A program made the position numbers and the translations under genes. From contig JACDOX010000014.1 of the NCBI GenBank assembly GCA_014549065.1, positions 9,106,489-9,170,488 on the forward strand: a stretch of DNA of 64,000 nucleotides. The letters are read 5' to 3'. This document shows positions 25,701-39,744 of this stretch, one piece after another. Below the pieces are notes generated by a model. That model was not told the DNA's origin. It worked only from the letters and a program-made list of their open reading frames with translations, and did no database searches. The DNA comes from Cardinalis cardinalis. Taxonomy: Eukaryota; Chordata; Aves; Passeriformes; Cardinalidae. The stretch's first letter is position 1. Every line of letters begins with the position of its first letter.

Positions 25701-28129
25701 TGAAGTGATAAAAATAAGAATATGAAAATTTTGCTATTATTTAATAATTGAATTAATATATATACTCATATCTGGGTGTTTTTAGCTTAAAATTGTANTA
25801 ATTGTCTCATAAGAAACAAAGCTACTGAGCCAGAAGTTAATTGGACTTGTCTAAGAAATAAGATAAACTCAGTAAATAATTTCAGCTGACCTCCTTTAAA
25901 AATTAGGGTAATATTTTGAAAATATCAAAATATTTTACTTTCTCAATAGAGTGACTCCACATGGAAATGCCAGTATGTTTTTTGTTTTTCACATCCTGAC
26001 AATGAATCTTTTTATGTTTTAACTTTATTCTCTATAGAANTAAAACAAACAAAAGCACAGGAAGAAAAATAATGGGCTAAATAAATTCTGTAATATTTTG
26101 TTCCATAGAAAATAGATTATAGAATACACAGTTATTGTTAAATATAAATTCATTCATGCAGAATGTGATTTGTGTCTGAAGCAACTAAGACATTATTTAG
26201 AAATACATTTTTGGTAATGGGTTCTTAGAATTATTCTGATCAATAACCCCTTATATTTTACACTACATCTAATCATAGGATTGAAATGGTTTACCATGGT
26301 TATCAAAGCAATTATCACTGATGGAAACAGAAAAAATATAAACTTCTTTAAAGATCTTTGCTTATTATTGTTTAATCAATAAAGGTAAAAAAATATAGAG
26401 GCAATATACATAATCAAAATATAAACACAGTTTAGCAGACATTCTTATCTGGTTTTATACCCTTCTTTATTATCTCCTCAGCTGCAACATGAAAATACAC
26501 AATCAAATTCCCACAGGTTAATTGGTGCTTTGACAGCACAAGGGCAATAACCACAGATCTGTAGAAGACAAACACTAGCTTATTATCAAGCTTCTTCAAG
26601 AATTCCCTCCCTACTAGAGAAATAATTCCTCCTTTCTTATGAATACCAACTCCTACTCTTCTCTAAGAAATTTTCCACTATACTCTTTCCTATGAAACAG
26701 ACCTGTCTCCTATTCTTACACTGGAGACAGGCTTGTTGGTCTCACCCTTTTTTCCGAATATAATGGCTCAAACAAACGCTCAGGAGAGAAGTGTACAGTT
26801 TTGTTAGAANAAAGCTACTGGATATCAGTCAAAAAGATCTACCAGACTGCCAGCTCAGAAGAAAGAATATTTTATATAAAGCTCCTGAAAGTGTTTCTTT
26901 CCCTTTATCCAGATTTATGAGTCAGGAATTTCCAGTGATTGGGAACCTGGGCTTCCTGTCCAGTAAACTTAAGGAAGTGGTGACTAAACTAAAAAGATAC
27001 TGATTTTTGTTGGCACTAGAATCTTTATAAACTAAGGCAGTATATTTTTTTTTTATTGTGAACATGCTCTAGGTTCCATTTATTCCGTTAAATAATTCGA
27101 TGAAGTTTCCTTAAAAAACATCTGTAAAACTTCTGTTCCTTCGGTTACCTACAACACTGTTGTCATTTCCCTTTCCCCTCGGAAGGATGAGATTGCCCTC
27201 ATCGATATAACAAAAGTGCACTTTGCATGTCAAATAACCTTGCATCTGGATAGGTCAAACTGCCACAGAGACACCACCTGCTGCTTTTTTATAGACTTGC
27301 TCAGTACAGAAGGTCACAGCTACTTTTCAGGTGAATTGAACCCTAAGGACTCAGTAAGAATTTTTACCTTTACTCTGCCTTGAAAGGAGATGAGATTCAG
27401 ATGATGGGGGAGAAATTTTAATTTGTGCAGGACTCTTTCAGGAAAAAAACAAGAGACCCTCAGAGAAGATTATTTATACAGTATTAATTAACCAATTAGA
27501 AGCCTACTTTACAATTCTGTCTGTTTTAATATTAAGCAGGGTTTCCAACTTTTGTTTCAAAAACTATTCTGAATTTAACTTGCTTCAGGCATTCCTTTTC
27601 TATAGTTAAACTGCCCTTCCTGAACTATAAGTACCTTGTGAACCGATATTTACATATATTTNAAGAGACCTTAATAACTTTCTACTTCACCTACATGTTT
27701 TATGAAGTTGTAAGCTGTACATTGCTATAAAATTCAGTATTTGAGAAGGCAAAAATTGAAACAAATTATTGATGAACTACAATCTGACATTGGCAAAAAT
27801 AACTATATTGTGACTTCTATAGTTGGCTATAAAATGTCTGAACACACTGCCCTGCACCTCTCTCTAAACTGTTTGTTTGTCTCATCTGTTTATAAAGTAC
27901 CGTGTGTTAAATGGCAATCCCTTTGGGAAAAATTGCTGTTTATAGCAGCTTTCTTGAAATTCTGCAATCTTTTCTTACTAAGGTATCTTAAAAGAATATT
28001 TAATATACTCTTGTTGGAAATGATATAATTTTAAATTATTTTTTTTACTTCAATCCTGGCTAAGTTTTCCTTTGCCCAGAGGGCGGGGAATTGAAGTTTC
28101 TCTTCTAAAGACTCTGTTTATTGAGCATT
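25701..28129. other. Unique AT-rich stretch with one methionine-less open frame
   Basis: No repeat is recognised. A frame without stops but without Met runs on the plus strand from about 27096 to 27380. Inside it, a pyrimidine tract ends in AG at 27185 and CAG|GTGAAT occurs at 27328-27336, which would delimit a 145-bp exon-like segment. I do not recognise the encoded sequence. In this much DNA such a frame can arise by chance. Confidence 0.3.
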
Positions 28130-28590
28130 TGAGTTTCCCTGGGTGAGGCTTGATGAGCCTCAATCAAAAAAAAAAAAGATTCCAATACTCTAAGAGTTTA
28201 ACATCTACAGATTGTGAGTAGCCAGAAGATACAGAGGAGATAAACAGAGGATAACAAACCCCCTGGTGCAGTCAGAGACCCTGGTCTTGGAAAAGATCAA
28301 TAAGACCACCAAAGAATGAAGACAAAATTAGCATTGATGATGAAGGGATCAATAACCAATAGGAGATTGAATACTAAGGACTGTGTAATAGCGAACCAAT
28401 CAATGAGAATTTCTTTGGGTTTTTTATATATAAAAATGAGAAAAGTTTGGTAAAGAACCATGTGTGGATGGAATGATTTCCTTTATACATGTTGTCCAGA
28501 ACAAAATAATGCCTAATTCTCTAACACTTAAAAGATGCTGTGGGGGAGTTTCTGTTTCTCCTGCAGTTTCAGTGACACTATTTTATTGCA
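28130..28590 (+). mobile_element. Possible LTR remnant (plus)
   Basis: The segment has LTR-like architecture: CCAAT motifs (ataaccaataggag, cgaaccaatcaatg), a TATA-like tttttatatataaaa at 28420-28435, and a downstream 'ccagaacaaaataatgcctaa' that could hold a weak polyadenylation signal. It closes with a pyrimidine-rich 'gtttctgtttctcctgcag'. It resembles passerine retroviral LTRs I know by pattern, but I find no clear termini or target-site duplication. Confidence 0.35.
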
Positions 28591-28670
28591 TGTTTTATGA
28601 CATGAATGAAATCCCAGATTATTCTGTTTCTCCTCTCCATTCCTTTTCCTCTCAATAGGAACTTAGATTT

Positions 28671-28703
28671 CATAGAATCATGGAATGGTAGAACAATGTC
28701 ATG
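28671..28703 (-). mobile_element. Trace of a CR1 3' end
   Basis: Only catagaatcatggaatggta and a few following bases match the antisense CR1 tail. The CR1 body is not recognisable after it, so this is a very short relic or a chance match. Confidence 0.35.
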
Positions 28704-31539
28704 GTTACAAAGAGCAAGCTGCAGTTTACCCTGGAGGTCCCTGAATCTGTATGGATTTAAAAAGTACNCTCTGTGAAATGTGTTAGGGAGGAGAGAACTT
28801 CATGGAGAAAGTTTATCAGAGTAGATGTTTANTCTTTACCAGATTAAATTTTGGAGAGAAGTCACTGTGTGACTTGCTCAGGTTGCATTGAAAAGGTTCT
28901 TCTTCTTTCCTGTTTTTGGCATAATGAAGGAATATCAAAAAAAAGGACCAAGAAGCCTCAAATCTTGAAACTTTTGGTATGCAAAAGCATGTCTCCAAAA
29001 TGGATGTGACATGGAAATTTAAAACTCTCATAAAGGTCCATATAACTCAGTCATCATACTCAGTGGCATATTAGAAAGCCTTAAAAGCATTTGGTACTTC
29101 TTTCATAATAAGGCTTTTATATATGAAGAGTAATTTAACTGTCTTCACAGATGTTCTCCCTCCCAAAACAATGACAGAAAGAATACATTAGATATACTTT
29201 TACAATATTCTTTCCTTAGCAAAAATCACTAAGAGCTGCAACTGTTCAACACCTCCAAAAAACAGCTTACTAAAGCATACAGTGCCACAATATTTTAAAA
29301 CTAATAAAAGTATTGGAAAGTGCCCAAAGATGTGAAAAAATAAAGATGCTTCCTAGTTAAAAAAAAAACCACAGAAAAAACNATATGACATTATAATAAA
29401 AATAATAAAAATCTTTTGGTTTTTCAAATGGGAAAATAACATCTAATGCACTTGAAAAATAAGATATATTTTAGATTGATCAGTTTGAAGAAGGACCTGC
29501 TATAATTTAACATTCAAAGCTCACTNAGTGCTCTAAGAGTGAATTTTCCAAGAACTGAGAAAAAACTTATTTTCCAATGTTCTTCTCACTACTTGGAACC
29601 ATCCAGTGAAATTTTAGACAAACAAATTCTTGCATTTGTGTTTGATATGGAGACATTTGAAAGTTTTCCTAATTTTTCATATTTNCTTGAGCTATTTCTT
29701 TAAACCATTATTGGAACAGTTGCAATTTNAAAACAGTAACAAAAATAAGAAGGTCCACTGTCCCTTCTGTATCTAAATGCCTCCAAATTTCCATGGCTTN
29801 TGAATCACCAAATGACCAGCTCTGCTTAGAGAAATGTTTAGCTTGTCCCCTTGTCCCACACTCAGACATACATGCACACACTCCATACACCATTTCAGAA
29901 GCTCTGCACTATTATGTTATTACATAATAATCAACGGCTGTGCAGTTAATTGCAGTAAACAGCAATAACATTCATTTCAGATGTTATTTCCATTCTAATA
30001 TTATTGCTTTAAAACTAGTGTTGTTAAGATTATTAAGTGCATGTAGATTTAAATTACTGTGCTGCATAAATAGGAGTAGTATAAAAGAAGCAGATGACCT
30101 ATCACCCTTTCTTGGTTACTTTTTCTTTCTGTTTTTTTAGTAGTTTGACCTCCTAAATTACCCTATTCTCAGATTTTGAGAAGCCAGATGCTCCAAAAGA
30201 TCTTTTTTCCTACAATATGATAAAGTTTGCAATTAACTACAGTTTAAAGAAAAAAAAAAGAAAAAAGAAAAAGAAAGNCTTTCTCTTAGNATTTATAGGA
30301 TTCCTATTTCAGTATTATTTACTAGGAGAAAAATGCAGCCTAAAACAGATTCATAATTTTACTAGCATGTTGAAAGAACTACTGAGTTTTACATGAACAA
30401 CANTTTCATTTCATAATGACTTTCCCAATATCTACAAATTATTTTTCTCATACAGACTGGAAATCCAAAAATGAACAGAATCAATCAAAAAAGATTTCTA
30501 CTTATTCAATGATACTTCATTGCAATGTTGTCAAGATGCAAACTGTAGAATGTATAAGCATAAACCCTGGAATGCATCAGGAAGGGTATTCTAGAACATT
30601 AATATTAAGGCACATGCATATATCCTCCAAAATCAAATGTATCATATAGTGCCTTATAATGCTGAAAGATTCTCTTAAATTCAAACTTAAACTTACAAGA
30701 ATGGAGAGGAGACTGACTGGCTTGCCTTGTCTNAGTAAAAGAAGTGGGCTGCGAGAATAACCTTTACATGCAAAGAGGCATAAATTAGATAAGTTTTCAT
30801 TTTTTCAGGAGATACATAGAAATGTTACATTCAGCTTTTTCTGTTCTCTTTCAATAAATGATGCCCTGAAAGAAGCACTTTCACGGTTCAAATGTTCTCA
30901 CATATATATGTATGTATGGGTGTACATATATATATATATTTATATTTAATCTGTTCCATTTTTTTTTAACAAATAACTTCAAATCATATTTCCAGTCACA
31001 CACATAAATCACANAATACAAAATGTACACAATGGTAGAGACATAACACTGCAACACAGATTTCATCCTGGTGATTCTAAATATTAACCAAGCCTGCAAC
31101 TATTCTTCAGTCAAGACTTTGTATTCCCTTCGTTAGATCTTAGATCAACACCAGAATGACACCAACTGAGGTATTAACATTAATTAAATGTCTTTTGATA
31201 AGGTAGTTAAATTTACCACCTCCAAAAGTGTTCTGTAACAAATTGGTTTTATATTTAGTAATCCTGTGTTAGACACTCACAGACAAATCTTGAGCTGCAG
31301 TATTTTAAAGAAAATAAACTTTTCTAATTGACTTATCAGTTGTATATTATAAAAACAATTATTTACTAAAATGAATTAAGATCTTAAAATGTGATAAAAT
31401 TATGTCATTTGATTTTTTATGTCAAATTCCCATGTGAACAATGCTGTCTTGTCCACATGCTACTGCTATAATACCAAAATTTAGCGCTTTACATAATTTA
31501 TTATTCTTGTTTCCATAACCAGAACCTTGCTTCTAAGCA
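28704..31539. other. Unique AT-rich stretch with simple repeats
   Basis: No gene recognised. An A-rich tract with G interruptions lies at 30248-30278. A TA/TG-rich microsatellite (tatatgtatgtatggg, tatatatatat) lies at 30900-30950. Confidence 0.45.
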
Positions 31540-31544
31540 CACCA

Positions 31545-31770
31545 GGTTAAACANATGGAATAAATTCTTTACTGTGAGGGTGGTGAGGCCCTGGGACAGG
31601 TTGCACTGAGCAGCTGTCAATGCCCATCCCTGGAAGTGCTCAAGGCCAGGCTGGATGGGGTTTTGAGCAACGTGGTCTAGTGGAAGATGTGGCTGTTCAT
31701 CGTGGGGGCTTGGAAATGGATGAATTTAATGTCCCTTCCAACTCAAACCATTCTCTGATTCTTTGAATCT
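31545..31770 (+). mobile_element. CR1 LINE, 3' fragment, plus strand
   Basis: The order is typical of CR1: 'ttctttactgtgagggtggtg', 'ccctgggacaggttgcactg', 'tccctggaagtgctcaaggcc', 'aggctggatggggttttgagc', 'aacgtggtctagtggaagatg', 'aatgtcccttccaactc' and the tail 'aaaccattctctgattcttt'. It is a 5'-truncated copy ending at the 3' terminus. Confidence 0.92.
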
Positions 31771-32289
31771 GTATCCAGGCCNCTTGGGGAAGGAAAGGCT
31801 ACAATTTGTTACCTCTGATGTCTATTTCTTNCACTCTGCTCCAGCATGGGACCATTTGGATTCCAAATAATGAATTCAGAATTCAGATCTAATATAAGAA
31901 TATACAACATATAGTGATATTACTTCAGCCAAGTATTAAATGGCAAATGTGTAGAATTACAAATATAGTTTATAATAAAATTCTCTATGATCAAAGACAT
32001 TCAGTTTCTTATTGGTAGTAGACATAAGCCTTTTGGTTGGTCGTTTGTTTGTCTTTAACTGGTAAGGATCACGTCCCAGCACACAAATGAAATTCCAAGG
32101 TCCTTTTTTTACATGCAGAAGTATGCAATATTTANCTTCACTGAAATACTTGACTGTATGAAGACAGAGAATACTTATAATGGTTTTTTTAAAGTTTTTT
32201 ACCATTTTATCCCTATGGTCACTTTAAATGAAGGTTAAATTGCACCCAAAAGAAACATATAGTAACAGAGTTCATGAAAGGATGGCAAA
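31771..32289. other. Unique AT-rich noncoding stretch
   Basis: Nothing recognised between the CR1 and the LTR-family copy. Confidence 0.4.
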
Positions 32290-32615
32290 GAAAAAACTGG
32301 AGCTGAGATTCCCTTGCAGCCCATGGTGCAGACTATGGTGAGGCAGCTGTGCCCCTGCAGCCCATGGANGAGCACAGGGATGCTGAGATCGATCTGAAGC
32401 CTGTGGAGGCGATGCACACTGGAGCAGAGGGGTGTCTGAGAGGAGGCTGTGAATCTGTGGGGAAGCTGTGCTGGAGCAGCCCCATGGGTCCTGGCAGACC
32501 CATGGGGAGAGAAGTTCAACAGAAGAAGGTCTCCTGGTAGGACATTTCTTGTATTTTNTCTCACCTGTCCATGAGAAGGCTTTGGTGAGTGACTGGCATC
32601 CAAGAAGGTTCAATA
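32290..32615 (+). mobile_element. Internally deleted LTR-family copy (plus)
   Basis: The start 'ggagctgagattcccttgc' followed by 'aggcagctgtgcccctgcag' and repeated 'ccatgg' blocks matches the complement of 14870-14960. The end 'tgtattttntctcacctgtcc' and 'ggcatccaagaagg' matches 39890-39985. The middle portion of the family (the 'cccattccc...gcacc' block seen at 4260 and 14510) is missing, so this copy has an internal deletion. No coding function. Confidence 0.65.
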
Positions 32616-35565
32616 CACTATATCAATATTTTACACAATCATTCTTTAGTGGAAAAGTAGAAAATAAAACCTGTCCAAAAAAANCCCCACAAACTGAAGA
32701 ATGGGCCAGATTACAATTACTGGGTTTTTTCTGTCACTTATCATTTACAGAAACAGTATCAGAAATGCCTTTTGTAACTCAAGATGGGATTGAGATTGTC
32801 AGGTGAAGTTGAAGGCCAGAGTCAGGAAAACAAGCAGTAGAATTATAAATTATCATAGAGCATATTTCAGCAACCTGTTTTGGAAACAGCATTGAATACA
32901 GTGTTTCAAAGAGGAGAGATCATCAGATGAATAATTTATAATTTTACTACAGTCTCTGCTCAACAAGTGGCTAAGCNGAAATAAAGCTTTAGATTAAATA
33001 AATTAATTAGTGTACATAAAAGTCCTGATAAAAATTATAGATTTTCCACTCTATAGAAACTCCACACTCTGCTAAGTTTCCTATACCATATATGCAGCAT
33101 AAAGGCTAAAGTCATAATTTCAAATTAATTTCTTCATTGTAAGGGACATGTAAATCATCTAGAACAGGTTACCTCTAACATGATCTGACGCACATTTTCT
33201 CTTTTGAGTTAGATATGTAGTTTACACAGTGTTTTTAGTCTTTAAACTTAAAAATTTGAGGGTTTAGCAAAATTATGAGAATTTCATTAAATCTGATGGT
33301 CTTGGAGAATTTNAAACATGCCAATGCCAATACATTTTCTTAAAATAATGTTAAATTCATCTAGCACTAGGAAGGGATCAAGTCTTTAAGGCTCACAAAA
33401 TCAGAGATGAAGAGAAAATTACAAGGATCAGCACAGCTAATTTTTTTAGAAANTGTTCAAAATTCTATCTATAGATTTTCTTGGTTCAGACTTCTCAAAT
33501 TCAAAAGTTTACCCACTTCTACCTAATNTAAGTACATCTGCCCTAAAACTGGGAAGCATTTTCTTCCAACATCGGAAGAACTTCAGTTGGACTTTTATCT
33601 TGTCTGAAAAATCTAGACAGTATTGCTGAATTATTTTGCCTGTTACTTTGAGAGAAGTGTGATATCTACACAGTGGTTTTTTGGGGTTTTTTTAATAATT
33701 CCAGACTTTACTGGCTGTTCTTGATTCTGTTTTGTTCTGCTTCCCCAAAACATGTTCAAATTGAGCCATTCAAACTAGATACATTTCTCCACTAAAACAT
33801 GAGATATATGTTAGGANAGCTGTCAATGGTATCTAGATATTCTAATGTGTAAAGCAGTGGGAAAGTTTAATTAATTAAAAAGATATTTTCTTATGTTGAT
33901 GGCTTGATTACATACTTATAAAGATTGAACAGTCCCATGTAATTTTCCAAAGAAGTAATAAGAAGAACACAAAAACCTGAACTGTTAACCTCCCCTAAAA
34001 AACAAAAAGTTGCAAGTTATTATCACAGACCTGGTTAAAGGATAATGCTAGTTAAATTATATTTTAATTGATAATGCAAAATTTGAGATATATCTATGAA
34101 GTAAGATAACCTCAATAAAGTTACTTAATTGAGTCAATGTTAAGGATGCAGTTCAGAGTGGTAGCCCTGACAAAGTCATATTTAGGAAGCTTTCTAAAAG
34201 AACATATCCTTGTGGGGCTTATTTTTAGATATCCTTTAATTTGAATACTTATGAATAAAATTGTGAAATTTTGCAGGAAGGTGTTGATTTTTTTGAATCT
34301 TTGTCAGAAACCAGGCAGATTTCCCAAGATATGGTTTCTTGCCAACAAGCCTATCTCTCTGGCAGTCTGAAAATGTCAACTATGTCAACTATCTACCATG
34401 AAACAGGATACCTCATCACCTACCAGGTCTATCTTTAGCCAGGATACTCCATGGAGAGAGGGTTTCTTTTTAGGATATGCAGGGAATCTGAATCCTGGAG
34501 CTGAGTTGGCAAGAAGCTTTGCATTTCTGATGTTCTGGCAGCATCTGCTTGAGTAAGATTTCTTTGGGCAGAGTCTCATTCCGCTTTGNGATGGTAGTCA
34601 GGAAGCTGAGACCAGATCTGCAGTGGGAATTTTATTTCCAAGTTAAAANGCCTAAATATCAGTTGTTTAAAACTATTATAAAAAAATTTCCTACAATGTG
34701 AGAAATGCGTAAAGAAATGTATTTCTGAATCTTCTTTCATAAAAATGCTGGAGTTCTGAAGTATTAAAAGGAACAACAGAAATAATAAAGACAAAACCAA
34801 TTTAAATCATCATAATGAAATTGTGTTATGCCTTAGAAAATTTGAACTCGCTCCTTTCCCATTGGCACACATAACTTTGCTCTTTACATATACTGTGAGC
34901 CCATTTCAAAAATATCTTCTCTTTGTGTTAACAGGATAAGAGAGCAGATTTCAACAGGTCAGATGCACATTAATTTGAATAGAGGAATTGAANAGTCTCA
35001 TCATCTATCAGCTTGGAAAAAATACCAGTTTTAGGTTTTACTCTTTTCTGGTAACATATTAATCTATATTTATCTATTTTGATATTTTCTTGAAGAAACT
35101 ACTGTGTTTCAAGAATAAGACTTCTTAATGAATATTTTTTTCAAGATATAACATATTTATATAATGTATATATATTATATATATANAATATATATATTAT
35201 AATATTATAATACTTAGAAATTCTAGTGGTTNAGCCAGAAATATACATTCATTTTATAAAAGAATTTTAAAAATAAAAGTCTTACAAAGCTTTCAAANTA
35301 CATTATTTTACCTCAGAAGAAACTTAGAACCTGTAAGCCACGATTTGACTTACATAAAATTTTAAGTTGTGGGTGGGGTTTTTTTGTTTTGTTTGTGTGT
35401 TTTGTTTTTCTGGTTAGTAAGTTCAATATTGCTTTAAAATTCGTTATTCTTCCATGTGTTTAAAATAAAAAATTCTCAGCAAATTCACNTTCCTATAATT
35501 TTTGCTGTGGCATTCAAAAACATGTATCTCTGTGCAATTCCTGACAGGTTGTGCAAGCATTGTTC
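32616..35565. other. Unique AT-rich stretch with AT microsatellite
   Basis: No gene or dispersed repeat recognised. A TA-rich simple repeat capable of folding back on itself occupies about 35154-35213 (tatatattatatatata and similar). Confidence 0.45.
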
Positions 35566-36144
35566 TGTGTTGGCTTTGGCTGGGATAGCATTAATGTTCT
35601 TCNTAGTATCTGGTATGGGGCTGTCTTTTGGAAATGTGCTGAAAACAGTGCTGATGACACAGGGGCGTTTTCATTATTTCTGAACAGCTCTGATGCTGAG
35701 TCAACCCATTTTCTGCTTTGCATGCCTTGACACCAGTGAGGAGGAAAGGGATGCAAAGAAATTAGGAGGGGANACAGACAGGACAACTAATCTCAAACGC
35801 CCCTAGGGATATTCCGTACCATATGATGTGCTCTGTACATAATGCTGGGNGCAAAAGCGTTAAGGATGACATGCTCAAGATGATGGTGTTTGTCTTCCCA
35901 GGTCANCATTATGTGTGATGGAGCCCTGCTTTCCGGGAAATGGCTGAACACCTGTCGGAATGTGGGAAGTGGTGAATGAATTCCATGTTTTGCTTGCCAA
36001 TTCCTTTACCTTTTAAACTATTTTTATCTCAACCCAAAAGTTTCTTNACTTTTATCCTTCTGATTCTCTCCCGTCTTCTCACCAGAAGGATGTTATAAAG
36101 TGGTTGTGTGGTACTTACTTGCTGGCTGGAGTTAAACCATAACA
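35566..36144 (+). mobile_element. Solo LTR, family shared with 45399-45967
   Basis: The 579-bp segment begins TGTGTTGGCTTTGGCTGGGA and ends with ggttaaacc-like 'gagttaaaccataaca'. Order of blocks: 'gtatctggtatggggctgtc', 'tgctgaaaacagtgctgatg', 'gatattccgtaccatatgat', 'gtgatggagccctgctttcc', 'gaaatggctgaacacctgtc', 'gtggtgaatgaattcc' and 'atctcaacccaaaag'. The same order appears at 45399-45967. Possible flanking repeats are TGTTC (35561-35565) and TGTAC (36145-36149), one mismatch, so a 5-bp target duplication is plausible but unproven. No gag, pol or env lies next to it. Confidence 0.8.
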
Positions 36145-36271
36145 TGTACTTTAATAAGTCTTACTGGAACTTAAAGGAACTATCCAATTATTGTGATGAC
36201 TGTACTACAAACAAAATATATTTTGGTGGATTTTCAGTGAAAAAGANGTGGCACTGAATAGCTGTAATAAG

Positions 36272-36362
36272 ATACTGAATAGAGTATATTCAGTATATTC
36301 TGTTTTCTAGTATACTAGAAAATGGGAACACACATACACCCCCACCCACACCCCCAAACACA
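36272..36362. repeat. Clustered palindromes and CA/CCA-rich run
   Basis: Three features lie side by side. There is a perfect 10-bp inverted repeat with 5-nt loop (36272-36281 with 36287-36296). There is a perfect 20-bp palindrome (36303-36322, centre tagta|tacta). A C/A-rich low-complexity run follows at 36327-36362. No function can be assigned. Confidence 0.7.
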
Positions 36363-39300
36363 NTATCTCAAAAAGTGGAAATAAATTTGAAAAGGAAGCA
36401 TAATAGAATTCTAATATTGAATAATTATTGAATAATTGCTTTTATATAAATGCATTGCAAATACATGAGTTGTGACTTGAAAATAAAAGCCGCTGTGAAT
36501 CAGCTATGGGATTTATCAGAATTTATGGGATAGATTTTAGGACTACATATTTGTAGTNCTCTATTTTGAAGAAGTTGTTGCCCCTAATTAGTCTTGATGC
36601 CCAAGGTTTTTTGCTCTCTGTCACATCTTGGACTGAGAATTTGCTATTTTGGCCTGCAGTATAAATTCAGTCCTAAGGCGACTATAACCTTCAAAGAGTG
36701 TTTATGTGGCAATTATGCGATCCATTTCCAAACTCCCCATCTTTTCTACATACCCAAAAAAAGAAAAAGCACGAATAGTTTCTCTTGTCTCAGTCTGTAA
36801 CAATGTTTGCAGTGAATCTAATAGGGAAGGTAAACACATCCACCAGTAAAAGACAGAAACATAGTTTGATATTGCATTGTCTTTGGAAATCCATTAGTCT
36901 TCTAGGCTTAAAAATCATGCTTCTTCACAGTTGACNAAAGCAAGAGGAGAAAGGAAAAAAGAATCTTCACTTAAAATTTGGAAGAAGAAANTACAATTCC
37001 GCTACCATTTATTTTTCTTTTTCCAAGGAGAGCTGCCTTGTCAGGCTTCCTGTCTCACCAATAGGTTTCTGATGTTGTNCATTTCCAATGGGTCAGTATT
37101 TAGAATGGAATAGTCTGTGCTGAACTATACCTGCTCAGTGTGATGGAATTCTTTTGTTTCTTTACTCCCCTTATATTTTTAAACTCAAATTTTTGCACAA
37201 AAAATCCAGAACTCAGAAACAAAAAATATGGTTGGGAAGTTATGGGTTTGTAATTTAGAAAGGAATGAAAAGTTGAAGTACAGCACAAAATTGTACCTCC
37301 TGTGCTCATACTAAGATTGACACGTATCTTGGCTAGTGGAGTGGAGAAGGGCTACAGATTTTATCAGTACCTGGAGTGACAACTCATTGCTCTGCTTCTG
37401 TTTTGTTATGTACTGGACTTTTTTTTTTGGTCAGGTCTTAAAGGTGTGAACTGTGAAGAGACATTTTACGTTTTATTTATTAGGAATTAATTGGGTTTTA
37501 TGTATTTGNCCTGCTCCAAGACACAGTCAATAACCCTACGTGTTTCTTCCCTGAAGTAATAGGGGAGACATGGAAGAAAGGACTTGCTTAGCAATACTGA
37601 GGGGAAACAAAAAAAATTAAAGTGACCTGGCCAGCTAAAAACTGTTAAGGGTATTCAAAGATATGTGTTTAAGCACTGTGAAAGACTAATGTATTTNGAT
37701 ATATTTTATATGTGCATTAAATGCAAACATATTAACATTTTCAATTAGCATAATCTTTTCAATCAAGGAAGNGATTATTATGGGTAAACATGAGTTCTGA
37801 CAAAATAAATAATTATTTTACAATGAAGATAGATCTAGGTTAACAATTTAGGTGCAGTTATGAAATACAGTTGTTATAAAGTAAAAAGGAAAAGTAAAAA
37901 ATATACTTGAAGTAGGACTGTTACACTAAACATAATATTAACTTGTTAAAATCCTATCTCTATGTGGAAATTTACTTCTGAAATCCTCTCCTTTATACAA
38001 GACAAGAAATTGCAATCCTTCATTACAATTATGCCAACATTGATTTCTCTGAAAATTTATAAAATTTCTATTACCTGAAAAATTATTTTGCCATAGGTTT
38101 ACAATTTTTTTCTCTATGTTCCTGCTTAACAGGCTTCTAGAGAAGTACATATTTCAGCATCCACAACTACTATTTTCCTTTTTTGCTGAAGCTGCCTATC
38201 ATAAAATAGACTACAATTAGATTAACTATTTAAAGAATATATATACAGGTTTTAAGTTCAGTTGCTAGTTTTAACATTTTTTTTCTTACTTAAATTAAGT
38301 TTCCAAAGACAAATATATTAACTTACTTCAAAGCATTCAGAAATTATCTACAGAATGTATCCTGAAAATGTTAAATAAGTTCCAATTTTATCTCTTCAGA
38401 CCACATTTGTTCTACAAAATTAAGAATATAACTCCAACATATTTCTCTGATAACTATTTTGTTAATCCTGAGTAACATGTCAGCCTTTTAATGCATTATC
38501 TAATCTTCTAAAAACTTTAAGGAATGAAAAAATCTATTTTATTGGTAAATCTCAGTACCTGTATCTGGTACTATTGTACTGGCTATGCTGGTAACACACA
38601 TTTTGGTTATCTTTTTGACCATTCAAAAGTAGAGGAATAAGGGCATACCTTTGTGTTTCCTTTTCTCCTAGAGCCTTTTGTTGGTGGGGGTCTTTATAAT
38701 AAGCATTATACTTTCATGTTAACATATCTTGGAATAAGAGGAGAATTCAAATAGCATGATCTCTTATGTTTAGGTTCTTCAAACCTCCACCTTATTATTT
38801 CTTTACACTTTTTAAGTATTTATTGATCTTACTAATTGCTGCCTCTGGGAAGTGTCTTTTTACATTTATTTTTTTTGCATGAATTCATATCAACTCTCAG
38901 CATGGTTTTTGAAACAGCTCTTGCCTCTGTCTCTTTCTGATCCAGCAACAGAAGGACTTGGTATCTGATTTCTATCTTCATTATTATTAACCAGAATAAA
39001 ACTAGGTAGGGTAGGGTATGTTCTAATATAAACAGACTCTTCATATTTCCTTTATTAATAACTCATAGGTTTTCTGACATTCTCACTTAATCACTTAAAA
39101 ATTACTTTGGCTTACATTAAGTAGGATAAAATCACACAGGTAATACAGCTTAGACATNACATTTATTAAAAGTACAGTACAAAATGTATTGCTCTGAGAA
39201 CTGAACAAAAGTTTAAGTTCTGTTGCACAAAATTTTGTACATAGATATNTGGACACTGTCTCTGTCACAAAAAGTTTAAAACTTATAAATTTTACTAGCC

Positions 39301-39744
39301 AAAAAATTATAAACAGATAAATTGATCTCTCAAAAAAATATAGTCTAAGACTTGAACTTTCCTAACCTAAATCAGTAGGAATTTTCTACTTATAGAACTA
39401 CATTTAAGCCAGTAACAAGAATAGATTACACAAGATAAGGAGAATTTTTTTTTGCAGTCTTCTAATATTCATCAAAGTGAAAAGATTGACATTAAAAATG
39501 TCTGTTAAATCTTTTAAATAGCCTACATAGTATCATATCATCTGTCCATTGCCTTCAATATCTGATCACTTATGTAAACCAAACCATACACAAATGAATA
39601 AAACCATTTTTTTTTTACAGAATGTCAGAAAGCATAATAAAAGTTAATATTGAAGATGCGTGAAGAAATGTGTTGAAGAAGGACCTATAAAAAATAAAGT
39701 GCTCTGTCACTTGCAAAATATTCCTAGGATCACTGATTGTTCTT
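36363..39744. other. Unique AT-rich noncoding stretch
   Basis: No gene, RNA or dispersed repeat recognised. Open frames are short and carry no family signature. Confidence 0.45.
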
